From Floccularia luteovirens (Eukaryota; Basidiomycota; Agaricomycetes; Agaricales; Squamanitaceae), in assembly GCA_009739215.1 (NCBI GenBank), contig VSJF01000010.1, forward strand, positions 1,362,277 to 1,426,276: 64,000 bases of DNA. Direction: 5' to 3'. Positions within the stretch are counted from its first letter, which is position 1; each line of letters starts with the position of its first letter. The position numbers were made by a program, and so were the translations under genes. Positions 12,233 to 24,749 of the stretch are shown piece by piece. The notes beneath the pieces are model-generated. The model was not told where the DNA came from, searched no databases, and saw nothing but the letters and a program-made list of their open reading frames with translations.

Positions 12233-12436
12233 TTAATTGATGATTTCACAGCAGCTATAGCAAGTTCCCAATTTCTTCGGTGCCCATCCAGCAGGACACT
12301 GCAAGTCCTTAGGATAGCATTTGTACCAGCATGTACCAGTCTCGGGTGTTTGTGTAATGAGGTTTGGTGTTGCTATGACAGTGCTCCCAGCAATAATGCT
12401 TGAAGTGAAGACTGCGAGTGCGAAGGTAAATTTCAT
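12233..12436 (-). CDS. Small secreted cysteine-rich protein
   Basis: A single-exon frame of 67 aa. Residues 1-22 (MKFTFALAVFTSSIIAGSTV) form a typical signal peptide with a basic start and hydrophobic core. The mature part of about 45 residues holds six cysteines: GTCWYKC, LQCPAGW and LGTCYSCC. This allows three disulfides. I do not recognise a named family. Size, signal and Cys density are those of fungal small secreted proteins, which include effectors, antimicrobial peptides and fruiting-body proteins, but the sequence alone does not say which. No neighbour suggests a pathway. Confidence 0.7.
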   Translation of the reverse strand: MKFTFALAVFTSSIIAGSTVIATPNLITQTPETGTCWYKCYPKDLQCPAGWAPKKLGTCYSCCEIIN

Positions 12437-13930
12437 TTTAGTGCTGTGCTGTGCTTGTTGAGTCGTTTGTGAAAATTGGTTTTCGTTGGGTGAGAAAGTT
12501 TGGTACGTACCTGGATTCTATGAATATGCCTTCGTTAATAGCTAATTTTATCTCGTCAAGATATAGACAGATAAATCTGGATATAGAGCCATGTCAGTAG
12601 GCACTCGTATTGGCAGTGCACTAGATGCGATAACACTGACCAAGATGTGTTAATGAGAGGTAAGACACTGATACTAGTACAAGAGAAACTTCAACTTATA
12701 TACGTCGATATTTCATCATTTCGATGTTTCTGCATTCCGCAGTTGTGGTCCGGGATCATATGTCCAAAACTCCTGTTATGATGTCGGGGATGGGGGGAGG
12801 GACCACGGTAAGTCAAAGTCCGTGACCGCTGGCAAGCACGACCCCTGTTCGAGTGCTGTATAGAATTGACTTTATAATCCTGTATAGTATCGATCTTGGT
12901 GGCCACGATAATGTTTCAAGCAAACAGAGGGGTTGAGATGTCACTGCTTTAACATGATACGATGATTCTGGTAAGTAGGTACATGCCATTGCTTTCTCTG
13001 GTAGTCGTAATCCAGAGTGGATATATATATATCTGCATCATATCTGCATCATACGTTGATCCAGTCACCGAAAAGTCTTCGGGCATACCATATACATATG
13101 ATGCTAAGTTGTATCATATGATATCAATAAGCCTGCATATATATCTTTGTCTAGATTCATCGATAAAAGTCTCGGTCTCGGAGAGTCGTGTGGCCAGCCC
13201 AACTTTGATAGTATTTGCCAATGACATGGCGGCACAGCGGGCCAGCTTTTCCCGCACCCACGTTAACTACTAGAATATAAGATTGGAACAAGGATCACCT
13301 TTGGGACTATGCCGAACTGACAGCTGGGAGACTCAACCTTCCACTGCCCAGCATAGACATTTACACCTCTTTACACCTCTTTACATCTCTTGATCTGCAC
13401 ACCTCTTTTACTGGAAAGGTTGCGCTAGAGGCACGGTGCAAACAGGAGGCGCAACGAGATAAGTGAAACACCATGAGAGGCACGTCCTTTGGCAAGTAAT
13501 TCCGACATCAAGGAACTGATTCCGTTCGATATGTTTTGAAACCCCCGGAAGTTGCCCCGCTGGAAGAGCTGACAGTATATGAGTCGTGAATTATCCCAAC
13601 GCACGTCTGTTTAGAGCCGAAGTTCGAATTGTATACGTATAATTTACCTCGTACAGGTTTCCCGCACAACCGTTGTTCTGAACGTGCAATGAGAGGATTT
13701 CTGGCGGGGCCAATTCGAAAAAATTAGTTATTTGATATGAACGACAGGAACAGGTATTGTCAATGCTACGAACGACGACAACACGTGACCTAATCTTTCG
13801 TTCATTGCGGCGCTTGTGTAGTCAATGTTTCCAACATCGCCGGCGCTTACAATACATGATGGGAATTATTTGCCAACTCGAGAGCTCGCGCAGGACGACT
13901 ACTTGCCTCTTCCTCATACACCACCCATGC
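12437..13930. other. Intergenic between the secreted peptide and the NLR cluster
   Basis: No gene supported. A GTTCGAGT stretch near 12852 resembles a tRNA T-loop, but no cloverleaf could be folded around it. The region contains the short tandem repeat annotated separately. Confidence 0.4.
13361..13390. repeat. 10-bp tandem repeat, three units
   Basis: Three consecutive units of TTACACCTCT (the third reads TTACATCTCT). Related CACCTC motifs follow just downstream. A simple local repeat with no evident function. Confidence 0.8.
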
Positions 13931-13946
13931 CATAGCCGAGAACTTT
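13931..13946 (+). promoter_or_regulatory. Conserved motif upstream of NLR1
   Basis: CATAGCCGAGAACTTT lies about 65-80 bp upstream of the NLR1 start. Near-identical copies sit at comparable distances upstream of NLR3 (CATAGTCGAGAACTTT) and of the NLR5 remnant (AATAGTCGGGAACTTT). It may be a shared promoter or 5' leader element, or simply unselected homology from duplication. Confidence 0.4.
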
Positions 13947-14011
13947 TGGCATATTGTCCAACCCGTTCACTACGACGACAACACACTCCCATACTCTAGT
14001 TGATCCTGGCA

Positions 14012-17000
14012 ATGTCTCCATCAAAAAGGGAGCAACGCATCACCGATATCCTTACTCTGGCGAAGCAGGCGCTCGATATTGCACACGGCCCACTCAGCTT
14101 GGCTCCTGTTCCTGGCTTATCAAGTGCTGCCTCCGTATTATCCACCCTTATTGATATAATCCTGGCGGGTCTATCATAATATCTCTATGTATGATTAAAT
14201 AATCTGGTTCTTCAGGTTGCCGAGGGGAACAAGGGAACAAGGGGAGACATAGCAAACCACATCCAGGCACTCACATCAATTATCGAACAAACGAGGAAAA
14301 AGGCAGAGTCTGTTTTGGAAGCAGGCGACGGAATGTTAACAAGGACTCGTCTGGTAAACTCGCCCGAGTTAAATCAAAGAGTTAATACTCTCGAGAAGTG
14401 AGTTTTCATCATGTTTAACATATACTTTGCTTGAGACTCGATAATGGCAGAGATCTGAAAGATCTGACAATTGAGACGACAAACCTTGAAGCGGGATGCC
14501 TCGGAGTATTGTTCAGCAAAAAAAATTCAGACACATTGTTGAGGATCAAGACGGGTGTTGCTGATGCAACAGAAAAATTTCAAGTAACTTATGCATTACA
14601 TTCTAAATGGCTGCTCCATCCTGACATATGACACAGATCCAAGGTGGAATCACTGTCGAGATGCTGATCAATGGCATCGTAAATGATATCGAGGTATGAC
14701 TCTTGCTCACTGATGTCTGACAACTGTATTGACGTGGACCTATAGCAAATTAAGCGTACGCAACGGCAAGAGCGTCAGTTTCTCTTCCTCCTTTGCTTAT
14801 CAAGGCTACAGCTAATTTTTTTACAGTCGATGAAAAGGCACTCGACAAGCTGCCACATGTCAATGCTAGCTACTCTTCCGCCTTGAACCCAACCAAATCG
14901 GGAACACTCCAGGGTACACGAACCGAGTTACTCGAACAGCTCACAACATGGTCCCTCCGGTCAGACGCAGGCGATGATGACTCTTTCATATATGTTTTAA
15001 GTGGTGGTGCTGGCACTGGCAAATCTACCATTGCGTTCGAGATGGCCCATAGATTGGAGAAGGCTGGCGCACTTGGTGCCTCGTTTTTCTTTGTCCGGGA
15101 TGCCAGTGATTTCAACACAACGACACATGTATTGACAACAATTGCCTATCAACTGGCACGTAACCACACGACCCTATATCCTCACATTGCAAAGTCCGCT
15201 CGGGAGTACAGCCGCAGAGGGAAACAGGGGGAAATACTGCAAATGGACATCGAAAACCTCATAATCAAGCCGCTGAAGAATGTCGAGGCATCACACCGCC
15301 CGATCATCCTTGTTTTTGATGCACTCGATGAGTGCACTAAAGCAGCCCAGGATGAGGTCACCCGACTTTTGTTCCTTTTCATGGAACGGCTCCCCGAGAT
15401 CCCATTTCCGGTCCGAATACTTGTCACCACCAGACCGGAAATGAAGATCGAAGCTGCACTCAACACGGAACAACTTCGTCAAGTTTCGAAACCGTATAGG
15501 TTGCATGAAATACCGAGGCGAATCGTCGATGGGGACATCAAGCTTTTCTTGGATACAAGACTGAAGGAACTTAGTTGCTGGGTGACGATATTCAATGCCC
15601 GTCCTGATATTATCACTGGTCTTACCAATCTTTCTGCCGGACTATTCATATATGCCGACACTGTTGTCAAATTATTGGGTAACAACCCGTATCATGCAGT
15701 CAATATCCTCAACGCCCTCTTATCAAATCATGCGTCAAATGCATCATTCAGTCTGAAGAACCTCGATCGACTCTATATTGTTGTATTGCAGAATGCGCTC
15801 AATGACGAAGATCTCGATATTCCGGATATGAAGAAATACATCAAACTTGTGCTAGGTAGTCTCGCTTTGCTTCAAGATCAGATATCAATATCTGGCCTGA
15901 ATGATTTGGTCGGTGTTCCTATGGAGTTTATCCAGGACATTTTAAGTCGACTGGGCTCGGTCATCCTGAAGCCAGAAAATGATGCTGTCGAGATTCGTAT
16001 GCTGCATGCGAGCTTCCCCCAATTTCTCACCGATATCCAGCGCTGTAACAACTCCAAGTTCTACATAGATCCATCCATACACCACCATCGCCTGGCACTG
16101 ACCTGCTTGGAGGTGATGAATGTAAGGTACCCGCCCAAAAGGAACATTTGTGAGCTGGATGATCCGACGATAATGAAAACAGATATCCCTGGACTGCGCG
16201 ACACGGTCAAGAAATATATCCAACCAAGTCTACAGTATTCATGTGTTCACTGGGCTACACACCTCTCACAATGTAACAATCCTGGTCAGGATGTTATGGA
16301 TGCAGTAAAGGAGTTTGCACGGACAAAGCTACTCGTATGGGTGGAGGTGCTGAGTTATATGGACAGGCTTGAGGTTGCCGTGCCAGCTTTGCTTGCGGCA
16401 CTTTCATGGTGCGAGGTACGTATTTGGTTCATTCACATACTAGTTCAGGAAGAATTGATGTATTGTTACAAGGATCACATCCAAGACGGGGACAAGAATG
16501 AAATTGTTCAATTAATCGATGACACGCACCGGCTAGTTCTACAGTGTTATGCACCTATCAGTGATAGTCCCGAGCACCTCTATATATCCGCTTCTCGACT
16601 GGCACCATTATGTTCTCTCACCACCCATTACAACAATCTTGTAAACACGTCGACGCGTAAAAACACTTCTATAAAATCAATGATGCCTCGCGATGTCGCA
16701 TGGGGTGCTTGTCTCCATACAATCCCGATAGATGCAAGAGACTGTTACGGAGTGCTTTCCCCCAATGGGAAGTTGATTGCGTCCGGCTCACCGGATGGGG
16801 AGGTGGGCATATGGGATGCCAGTATCGGCTTATCAAAGAGGACCTTGACAGGGCATAGCGAAAGTGTTCAATGTGTTGCGTGGGCCCCTGATGGGGAGTC
16901 TATTGCTTCTGGTTCAGCAGATGGGACAATCCGTATCTGGAATTCAACGTCTGGTGCACAAGCACATATCCAGCATGTGCAAACCACAGAATGCAAGGTG

Positions 17001-18371
17001 AATGCTATAGCGTGGAATCATGACGGAACACGACTTGTTAGTAGCGCTCATCCAGGAGGGGTACAGGTGTGGGACATTGCAATTGGCAAGGAGTTGAACC
17101 GGAGAATGGCTATTCCTGGAGTAAATACAGTGTTGACGATCTCGAAGGATCTTGGGTATACAGTAGACAAGACAGCCGGAGGAAAGCTTCGATTTTGGGA
17201 TCTCAAATGCAACGAAGGAAAGATTCTGAAGGAGCTATCTGTACAATTCGCCGTAGATGCAGCTGTGTTTCTACATGACGACACGCAAGTTGCCTTCTGC
17301 GGGTTTGACGATGCGATCCACTTGTGGGACCTGAAATCGGGCGAATGCACTCCCAAAGTCAAACTGGAATCTAAGGTCAAGCATGAGGGCAAGAGTTATG
17401 GCTATGGCATGGCTTTGTCCCGGGACGGAAGCACTCTTGCTTCTTCTACTCCTGATAGAATCTCTTTCTTCAACACAGAATCCTGGGATTTACTTGGTTC
17501 TTTCAGAGGCTTTTTTAATCGCACTGCATCGTTCTCTCCTGATGATCGTCGACTCCTGACATCATATACCACAATCCAGATGTGGGATTCATCTTCTGTG
17601 CTTGCACCGAAACCACAAATCGTGTCATCATCATCACCAATCGTGAAACACGACACACTGATACATTTTGTAGCTATATCCTCGGATGGTTCACGAGTAG
17701 CGGCCGTATCAAACGAAGCAGTCAGTATCTGGTCACTCCAATCTGCATCACTATTATGCATTATTCGGAGATATATCCTTGGTAATATTGCCTTCTCTTC
17801 TGACGTACAGAAGATTGCGGTCGCTGAATTTCGAAACACTTGTATATGGGACATCACAACTACTCAACCTACTTTGGTGCAGAGCATATCGACTGCGAAT
17901 GGTACCGGTGATAGAATCGCATGGTCCCCCGATAGACTTTGGATCGCGGGTGCAGCATATGGTCCCAATTTTACGCGAGGACTAGGCGTATTTAATGCAG
18001 TGACAGGCGAGCTTGTGAAATATCTCGCGCTTGGTAATGAGGAGACACTCTGGCAAGTAGAGTTCTCGGAAGACAACGTTTTGATATATGTGCAGTATGG
18101 CTTGGAAGAAGCAATATTTAGATGGAAGGAAGGTGAGGAAGTCGAGGTTGTGCAGCACGAGTGGAAAACAGAGTATGCACGCAGGAATGATTTCTACAAG
18201 GATGCATGGATTGTGCGCGAGCGGGATGGGAAGAGATTGTGTTGGGTACAGCAGGTGTATTCAGACTGTATTGCGCGGTGGGGCAATTATTATGCTGTGG
18301 GCAAGGATTCAGGCCAGCTAGACATTTTATACATCGAGGAAAGTTCTGCAGATACGACAAAGGATCCATAG
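14012..18371 (+). CDS. NLR1: NACHT-WD40 NOD-like receptor
   Basis: Seven exons (14012-14164, 14216-14397, 14451-14583, 14637-14693, 14746-14773, 14827-16415, 16473-18371) sum to 4,041 nt, 1,346 aa. Residues 1-185 form an all-helical N-terminal domain resembling the MLKL/HeLo-like four-helix bundle of basidiomycete NLRs (family assignment is inference). The NACHT domain follows, with P-loop GGAGTGKST (about 244-252), Walker B ILVFDALDEC and sensor RILVTTRPE. A helical linker leads to WD40 blades from about residue 810 to the end (LIASGSPDGEVGIWD, SIASGSADGTIRIWN and others), enough for about two propellers. The likely role is an intracellular receptor: WD40 senses, NACHT oligomerises, the N-terminus triggers death or defence. 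The first intron (14165-14215) begins GCGGGT where the paralogues have GT, so the gene is intact only if a GC-AG intron is spliced. Otherwise translation stops within a few codons. Confidence 0.85.
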
Positions 18372-19072
18372 ATATTTTTAATTGACAAGATAACCATCCC
18401 AAGTAACCCTGATGAATTCGATATCGCAGCCCTTTGTAACTTAGCAGGCCCCTCCATTATATAATTGTAGGCTATAAAAGAGAAAGCTATTCCAACCGCT
18501 TTGAAACGGGTTCTGATGAGATAGCAGACAGCCGGACCAACTGGTACTGTCATACGTGGGGTGTCGGTTGACTGCGAGGAAAAAGAGATGAACAGTGGCT
18601 GAATTATCATAGGTTTGAACCACGAGCTGGCCAAGTTAGTAACAATTAAAACATCCCATTTGACTCCACGATTGTGTATCTTCCCAGAACTATTCACACT
18701 CTTTGCGTCTAGCAGCAAACGCGACCTCGGAAAGCACATCTTTCGTGTCATGACTATCACAATCATGACCTTTAATGAAGGCCTGTTCCATAGACATCCC
18801 ACATATGGTCTTCGAAAAGTGAATCTTATCACACGCATCACAGAACATTTTGTTCGCAACTGTCAAAGTACACTTATCTAGCCTTATACGGGACTCTGGG
18901 AGTCAAGAACCTCACGTGTATCCATTCCTCCAATGATTTCAACTTTACAGCTCTAAACTGACGCCCGTCGTTTTACTCCCACCACTACACCCGCGGTACG
19001 TCCCTCCACTCTTTGCCTCTTGTTCCTCATCTCAATAATTCGGATAGAATAACCCAACAGATTTTTCAACCA
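18372..19072. other. Intergenic between NLR1 and the NLR2 pseudogene
   Basis: About 700 bp with no supported gene. Open frames at 18290-18881 on both strands are unrecognisable. Confidence 0.45.
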
Positions 19073-22000
19073 ATGTCTTCTTCCAAAGCTAGTCAGACAA
19101 TTGATGACATCCTGAGTGTAGCCCAACAGATCACTAGTATCGGGAAAGACGCATCAAGCCCTATCCCCGGTTTGCCAGCGGCATTTTCTGCATTAAATGT
19201 GTTGATTGGAATGGTCATTGTATGTCCCGATTTTTTAATTAAGATACGTCCACGAAAATAACGCTTCTCGTTGTAGCAAGTCCGTGGAAATGAAGAAAAG
19301 CGAAAGGGCTTAGCGGAAAATATCAAACATCTTGCGGAGATCATAGAAAGTACCCGAAAAGATGCTGCGAATATCGGGTCTGAAGCTGGAGTGGGAACGG
19401 AAGGGTGGTCTGTAAACTCTCCTGAGCTAGAGAACAGGGTAAACGATCTTATCAGGTCGGAAGTTTTGTAATCTCTGCTATTGCTATGGTTGACAACACT
19501 CATTGCAGGAGGCTGAATGATATCAACAAAATTAATACAATCACGCACAAGACGGTTCATACAAGGCAAAAGTAATGCAGACATGTTGGTGAAACTGAGA
19601 CAAGATGTGGATAGTGCAATAAAGAACTTTTCAGTATGTGTCCTTTAGCATGATTACCGGTATGTATTGACCGACGTACAACACAGTTTCAGGGACAAAT
19701 AAAAATCGAACAGTTACTCAACGGTGTCGTGGAGGAATTAGCTGCGAATGCATTAAAAAGTCTTCCACACGTCAATTCTGGGTACTCTTCAATACAACCA
19801 GACTGAGTTATACTGAGTCATACTGACTCAGACTTATTCAAACTAGTAGTATTAATATTTTATATATTAGATTATATATTTGTAGATCGGGGGTCCTTCC
19901 GGGAACGCGAACTAATTTACTGGAGGATATGATAGAGTGGACACACGGCGCCGATCCAAGTGGAAACGACCCTCTGATCTACATCCTCAGCGGAGGTGCC
20001 GGGACAGGAAAGTCAACTCTTGCCTATGAAATGTGTAAACGTCTCGACGAAACCAAACCCAAATCATTGGGTGCATCATTTTTTTTGTTCGCAATGTGAA
20101 CAAGCTGAGCACCGCCCGATACGTGCTACCAACACTTGCATTCCAACTCGCAGCCAGCCAGCCACAGCTGCGCCCCCACCTAGTGGCTGCAGCTCGCAAA
20201 TACACCAACCAGGGAAAGGAAGGGCAACACCTAGATTTGGACCTTGAAGCACTTATCATCGAGCCTCTCAAGAAAGTACCATCATCGCATCACCGAGTGA
20301 TCATCGTAATTGACGCTCTCGATGAATGTCAGAAGTCAGCGCAAAACGATGTGGTTCATCTACTCTACCTCCTCATGCGACAGATACCTAATCTGCCATT
20401 CAAGTTGCGGGTGTTGGTTACAACCCGGCCAGAAATGCATATCCAGAAGGCGCTTGACTCGGTCGACTTTCGGAATATATCGAAACCTTTCGGGATGTGG
20501 GATATTCCCAAAACCATTGCCGATGCAGACATACGACTGTATTTGCAGGTGAACCTCGGAAAGACAAGCCAACATATACTCGAAGCACGGCCAACTCTTA
20601 TTGATGACCTCACCCGGCATGCCGAAGGTCTTTTCATCTATGCAGCAACACTGGTGCACTTCCTAGAAGATGATCCATTCCAGCCACTCAAAACATTAGA
20701 TGCGCTGTTGTCCAACAACCTCACAGATGCAGCATTCAGTCTCGGAAGACTCGATCGGCTATACATATCTGACTGTGCTGCAAAATGCTTTTTCTGAAGA
20801 CGATTTGAAATCATTGAAAATCTGACGGAATATCATCAAGGTCCTTGGGAGCCTGGCATTGGTTCAGGATCGTGTATCCGCTAATATGTTGAAGGACTTG
20901 ACTGGTATCAGCACTGAAGACACGGAGTATGTGCTGAAACGACTTGGGTCGGTGATTCATATGCCGAAGGGGGAGGATGGCTCGATGAACAGAGACGCAG
21001 AAATCCAAATGTTACATGCGAGCTTTCCGCAATTCATTATCGAAAAGGACAGGTGTACAAATGATGTATTCTACATTGATCCAGTTGAACACCACACACG
21101 CCTCGCATCAGACTGCCTATCAACAATGACAATGAACCCAGCACTCACCAAAAATATATGCAAAGTGGATAATCCATTTTTGTTCATGGAGGACATCCCC
21201 GGGCTACCAGGCGTTATCAAGAAATGCATCCCTGCTCACTTGCAGTATACTTGTGTTCATTGGGCCACACATCTTAGGAATAGCAGACCAGCACCGAGAC
21301 TTTTAGAACTAGTGGAGAGGTTCGCTAAAAAGAAGCTCACACATTGGATAGAGGTGCTCGGTTACATCAATCACTTGCGGAATGGAGTTATAGCACTGAT
21401 TGTGGCGTACGAGTGGTGGAAGGTATTGTCAGATTTTGTGTTTGATCTGGATATTCTAAAATAGTTGTATGCAGGAGAAAGTCCTGCAAAGGGTGAAGGA
21501 GGACGTACCTCAGATAATGAAGGATGCATACAGACTTGTCCTTGAGTTCTTCTTGCCCATTAGCATCCGACCATTGGAGATATACAATTCTGCATCAATT
21601 TTCGCACCACATTGCAAAATGACGGAGCTATATGCTGATAACGAGGCGATGAATGGTAACTGCGCTGCTGTTAAACTGGTTTCTGCACGGAACATAACTT
21701 GGGGCACTTGTTTGCGTGTAATTGAAACAGAGAAAAGCAATGTGTTCTGCGTTGAGTATTCCCCAGATGGCGGCTTAATTGCCTCTGGCTCGAGTGATGG
21801 TTATGTGCAGATCTGGGACTCTGGAGTCGGTACACTGAAGAATACATTATTGGGACATACAGATCTAGTCAGGTCCATCGCATGGTCACCGGACGGGGAG
21901 TGGATCACCTCTGGATCGGATGATAAGACATGGCGGGTGTGGGACATCGGATCAGGTGCTGAAGTAAATCGACAGGAGATGGACGAGCTTCTTCTTACGG

Positions 22001-23318
22001 TTGCGTGGCATGAAAATGGGAAAGAGATTGCTTCTGTTGATAGTGGAGGTTTTCAGGTGTGGGATGTGGAGATTGGGAAGGCGGTGAAGTTGGTCAGAAA
22101 AATTCACAACATTAAATATGTGATGGCGATTTCGAAGGATTTCGTACATGTTCTGGACACGATCGACCTCAAGACCTTACGCTTGTGGGACACCGAAAGT
22201 GGTACAATCGTAAGGACGATGAAAGGAGACATGGATGCTGTATATTCAGCTGCGTTTCTCAACGATACCCAGTTCTTCTCATGTGGGCAGAATGGCATTT
22301 TCGTGTGGGATATAGCCACACGTAACTGCGTACATTCATTCAGAGTGCTGTCACAGTACATTTCCGTTTCCCAACAGGGAGATCGAATCGCCGTAACCAA
22401 TAGTTATGGTGGCATAATCCACATTTTGGACTGGCATACGTGGCAAGAGTGTGGCAAACTGTCAGCGTGGGGATGGGAATTTGTCGCTCTCGCCAAATGG
22501 TGAACGGCTGGTTTCTGCATTAAATTCCAACTTGCAACTATGGGACCTTACCCAGCTGACATCAGAAACTCAGACGACGCAAACAGAAACACTAAATGTC
22601 ATCTTTTCACCCATACATTGCTATATCGCCATTCGTCACCGAGGAAATAATCACTATCTGGTCCCCTAAACCCTACTCTGGCGAGCCATTCTGCATTCTT
22701 CGAGGATCATTCAGTAAACACGCTGCCTTCTCTCCAAATGCGGAGAAGTTTGCACTTATTGACAGTGACAAGAGGATCTGCGTATGGCGTATCGCAACTA
22801 CACCACCCACTCTTCTCTATACTACCTCTCGTGCATTTGGCTGGAAAGGAATCACATGGTCTCTGGATGGGTGCTGGATTGCAAGCATGATAACTCATAA
22901 TGCCCACTATGTGCAGGTATGCGTGTTGGACGCTGCTACGGGCCGACTAAAGAAGGAACTTGTTGTGCCCAGGGGCCATTACGATTTCCCCCTCGAGTTT
23001 TTTTTGGATAGCACAATGATATACGTCCCTTGTTACGGTGATGCATTCTTGTACAATCTCAAAGAAGAACGGCAGGTCGATGTCGGGACATTTAAATGGG
23101 AGACGAACAATGACGCGGACGAGTCAAAGTTTTTGGAAGAGAATGGGTGGGTTATACGCAAAGAGAACCGTAAAAAGTTGTGTTGGATACCTCCATCCAG
23201 GAGATATACATATGGTTATCACGATTCGAAGATTGCAATGTGGCAAGGACACAATTATTTTGGCATAGTTTCGGATTCTGGTCAGCTCACACTCTTGCAT
23301 ATTCCGGACGGCCTCTAG
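19073..23318 (+). pseudogene. NLR2: diverged full-length NACHT-WD40 pseudogene
   Basis: The domain order matches NLR1 (N-terminal helices from 19073, NACHT GGAGTGKST near 20000, Walker B IIVIDALDEC near 20310, WD40 from about 21750), but sequence divergence is much greater. Several lesions are visible. A frameshift near 19574 (AAG-T-AAT) and an AT-rich insertion with in-frame stop at 19801-19885 come first. A T-run near 20080-20087 is one base short for the FFFVR motif. A frameshift near 20770 precedes a TGA near 20826, within the region aligning to LYIVVLQNAL...KKYIK. Two further frame changes lie near 22480 and 22610 inside the propeller. The WD40 part is nevertheless well preserved and ends with the same terminal block as the intact copies (SDSGQLTLLHI). 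The intron before the second long exon is 52 nt (21424-21475). Several lesions of different kinds make this a genuine pseudogene rather than sequencing noise. Confidence 0.85.
19801..19885 (+). repeat. AT-rich insertion with perfect palindrome inside NLR2
   Basis: This segment interrupts the coding sequence between the codons for YSSIQPD and SGVLPGTR, which are nearly contiguous in the other NLRs. It contains ACTGAGTTAT/ACTGAGTCAT direct repeats. A perfect 8-bp inverted repeat with a 3-nt loop follows (CTGAGTCA-TAC-TGACTCAG, 19813-19831), and then an AT-rich tail ending TTTGTAG. It has an acceptor-like 3' end but no usable GT donor in phase. Confidence 0.55.
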
Positions 23319-24261
23319 ATATGATATGTTTATTGTTGCATACAGTAGGTAGTAACGAGTTTTCATATCGAGTAATCTGTGATTTAGTTCTAATGTAATA
23401 TCCTCGCCAAATATACATTTGTGCTGTCATATTAAATCTAGCTGAGTCGTCTGCGGTGTCAACTTCAAAGGAAGGCGGACATTGAACTCCTTCAAGTCGC
23501 GTGAGCTGAATTTGCTGAAGAGATGAACTTCATGGAGGGGTATATAGAAAGGTGACAGTGGCTTCCATCCTATCCTGACCTTGATGAAAATCTTATAAGT
23601 CTTATGGTGCATATTCGAATTTGTCAGGAGATGACGACAAGGCTGAGTTTCTTGCGCTCAATATTGTTGAATTTCGAAGTAGACTCTAGCAACCATCCGA
23701 AATCCCAAAAGAAGCTGCCACTGCATATATATACTGTTATTTCCAGAGAGAGCTTGCCGGAATATTCCTGTAAAGACGACGAAGTTGGTGATATCGACTT
23801 AAATAGGATCTGATCAAGGTGTGCAGTCGGCTGGACCTCTGATGCGACAATTTCAAGGTTCTAGAAGGAGTTCTCCATAAGTACAAATCATTATGTGAAA
23901 TTTAAAATCTAATTTGGCATCGACTCTATCGGAAGTTGCGTTGCCGAACAGACCAAAGAAAATGTTTAGTAAATGAGCTGCCCCTTAGCTGACAATAAAG
24001 AGGCTCGGTTTTCGACTAACGATTACGATAACATGCAAGATGTCAATCATCTGAAGTGATACTTATCAGACACTGACGGAAACTGATCATCTGGTAATAC
24101 TTTTGCCCCTGCACCGATTCCAGTAGACTGTCATGTCATGACACACCGGTACATCAACAGTTCTTTTCGAAAGCTCTATCCGAAGTCGAGCTTTATGGCT
24201 AGCAATATAAAGGTACTCTCCATTCACTAAACTCTCAACCCATACTCAACTACATATAACA
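23319..24261. other. Intergenic, no supported gene
   Basis: About 940 bp between NLR2 and the small beta-trefoil-like gene. No domain, repeat or RNA gene recognised. Confidence 0.45.
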
Positions 24262-24749
24262 ATGTCTATTCCAACCGGCCGCTGCACAATCTCTCAATGG
24301 GTAGGATCTGGTTCGCAGTACATGTTGGAATTGGAATCAGATACTCCAGGCGACTCTATCACAATTTTTTGGAAACAAGCCTCGCAGCCGTATGGCGACG
24401 AAAAAATGGTGGGTTGGTTATTATAATCTCACTCTGGATCCTTTCTAACTTTCTGTTTTCAGTGGGATATTACAGAGCTTAAAGATGGCAAAATCAAAAT
24501 CCAGAATGTTGCGCATAAACTCTTTATAGGACTCAGTGATGGAATTGTTTCTGCAGCTTCAAAGCCTTACGAATGGGCTCCAAGCTCGGGACCCGACGGG
24601 TTATTCGCGTTAGTGTGCGCCAATGAGGCAGGAGTTGTATTTACTAATTGCAATTCGATTGTAGCATTACTGTTCCTGGTACAAAACCGATTCAGGCTAT
24701 CAACGTCACGAATCCTTCAGGGGACCCACCCACAAGTATGACTCCGTGA
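24262..24749 (+). CDS. Small beta-trefoil-like protein (ricin-B or mycocypin-like fold)
   Basis: Three exons (24262-24408, 24463-24608, 24665-24749) give 378 nt (125 aa) in phase. The protein starts MSIPTGRCTISQW with no signal peptide. It has repeated hydrophobic/aromatic blocks: GSQYMLELES, MWDITELKDGKIKIQN and HKLFIGLSDG. These resemble beta-trefoil repeats of fungal R-type lectins and of the cytosolic mycocypin-type protease inhibitors. The fold call is by pattern only. The 3' end is uncertain. Reading on gives a TGA at 24747, but a GTGAGA donor at 24745 or GTATGA at 24736 could join a downstream exon from about 24787, which contains DNSYWDIS in one frame, a plausible last trefoil strand. 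It lies inside the NLR cluster, which may be coincidence or a defence-related neighbourhood. Confidence 0.5.

Noticed and set aside
12830..12870. tRNA-like GTTCGAGT stretch
   Set aside because: No cloverleaf could be built around it.
16416..16448. Ultra-short introns (30-39 nt) before the last exon of NLR1, NLR3 and NLR4
   Set aside because: A first AG lies 30-39 nt after the donor, but a better acceptor (CAAG/CCAG) 24 nt further on keeps the frame in all three copies and gives normal 54-63 nt introns.
17402..17857. Long antisense frame within NLR1 WD40 exons
   Set aside because: Shadow of the coding strand; similar shadows recur in NLR3 (30342-30860) and opposite NLR4.
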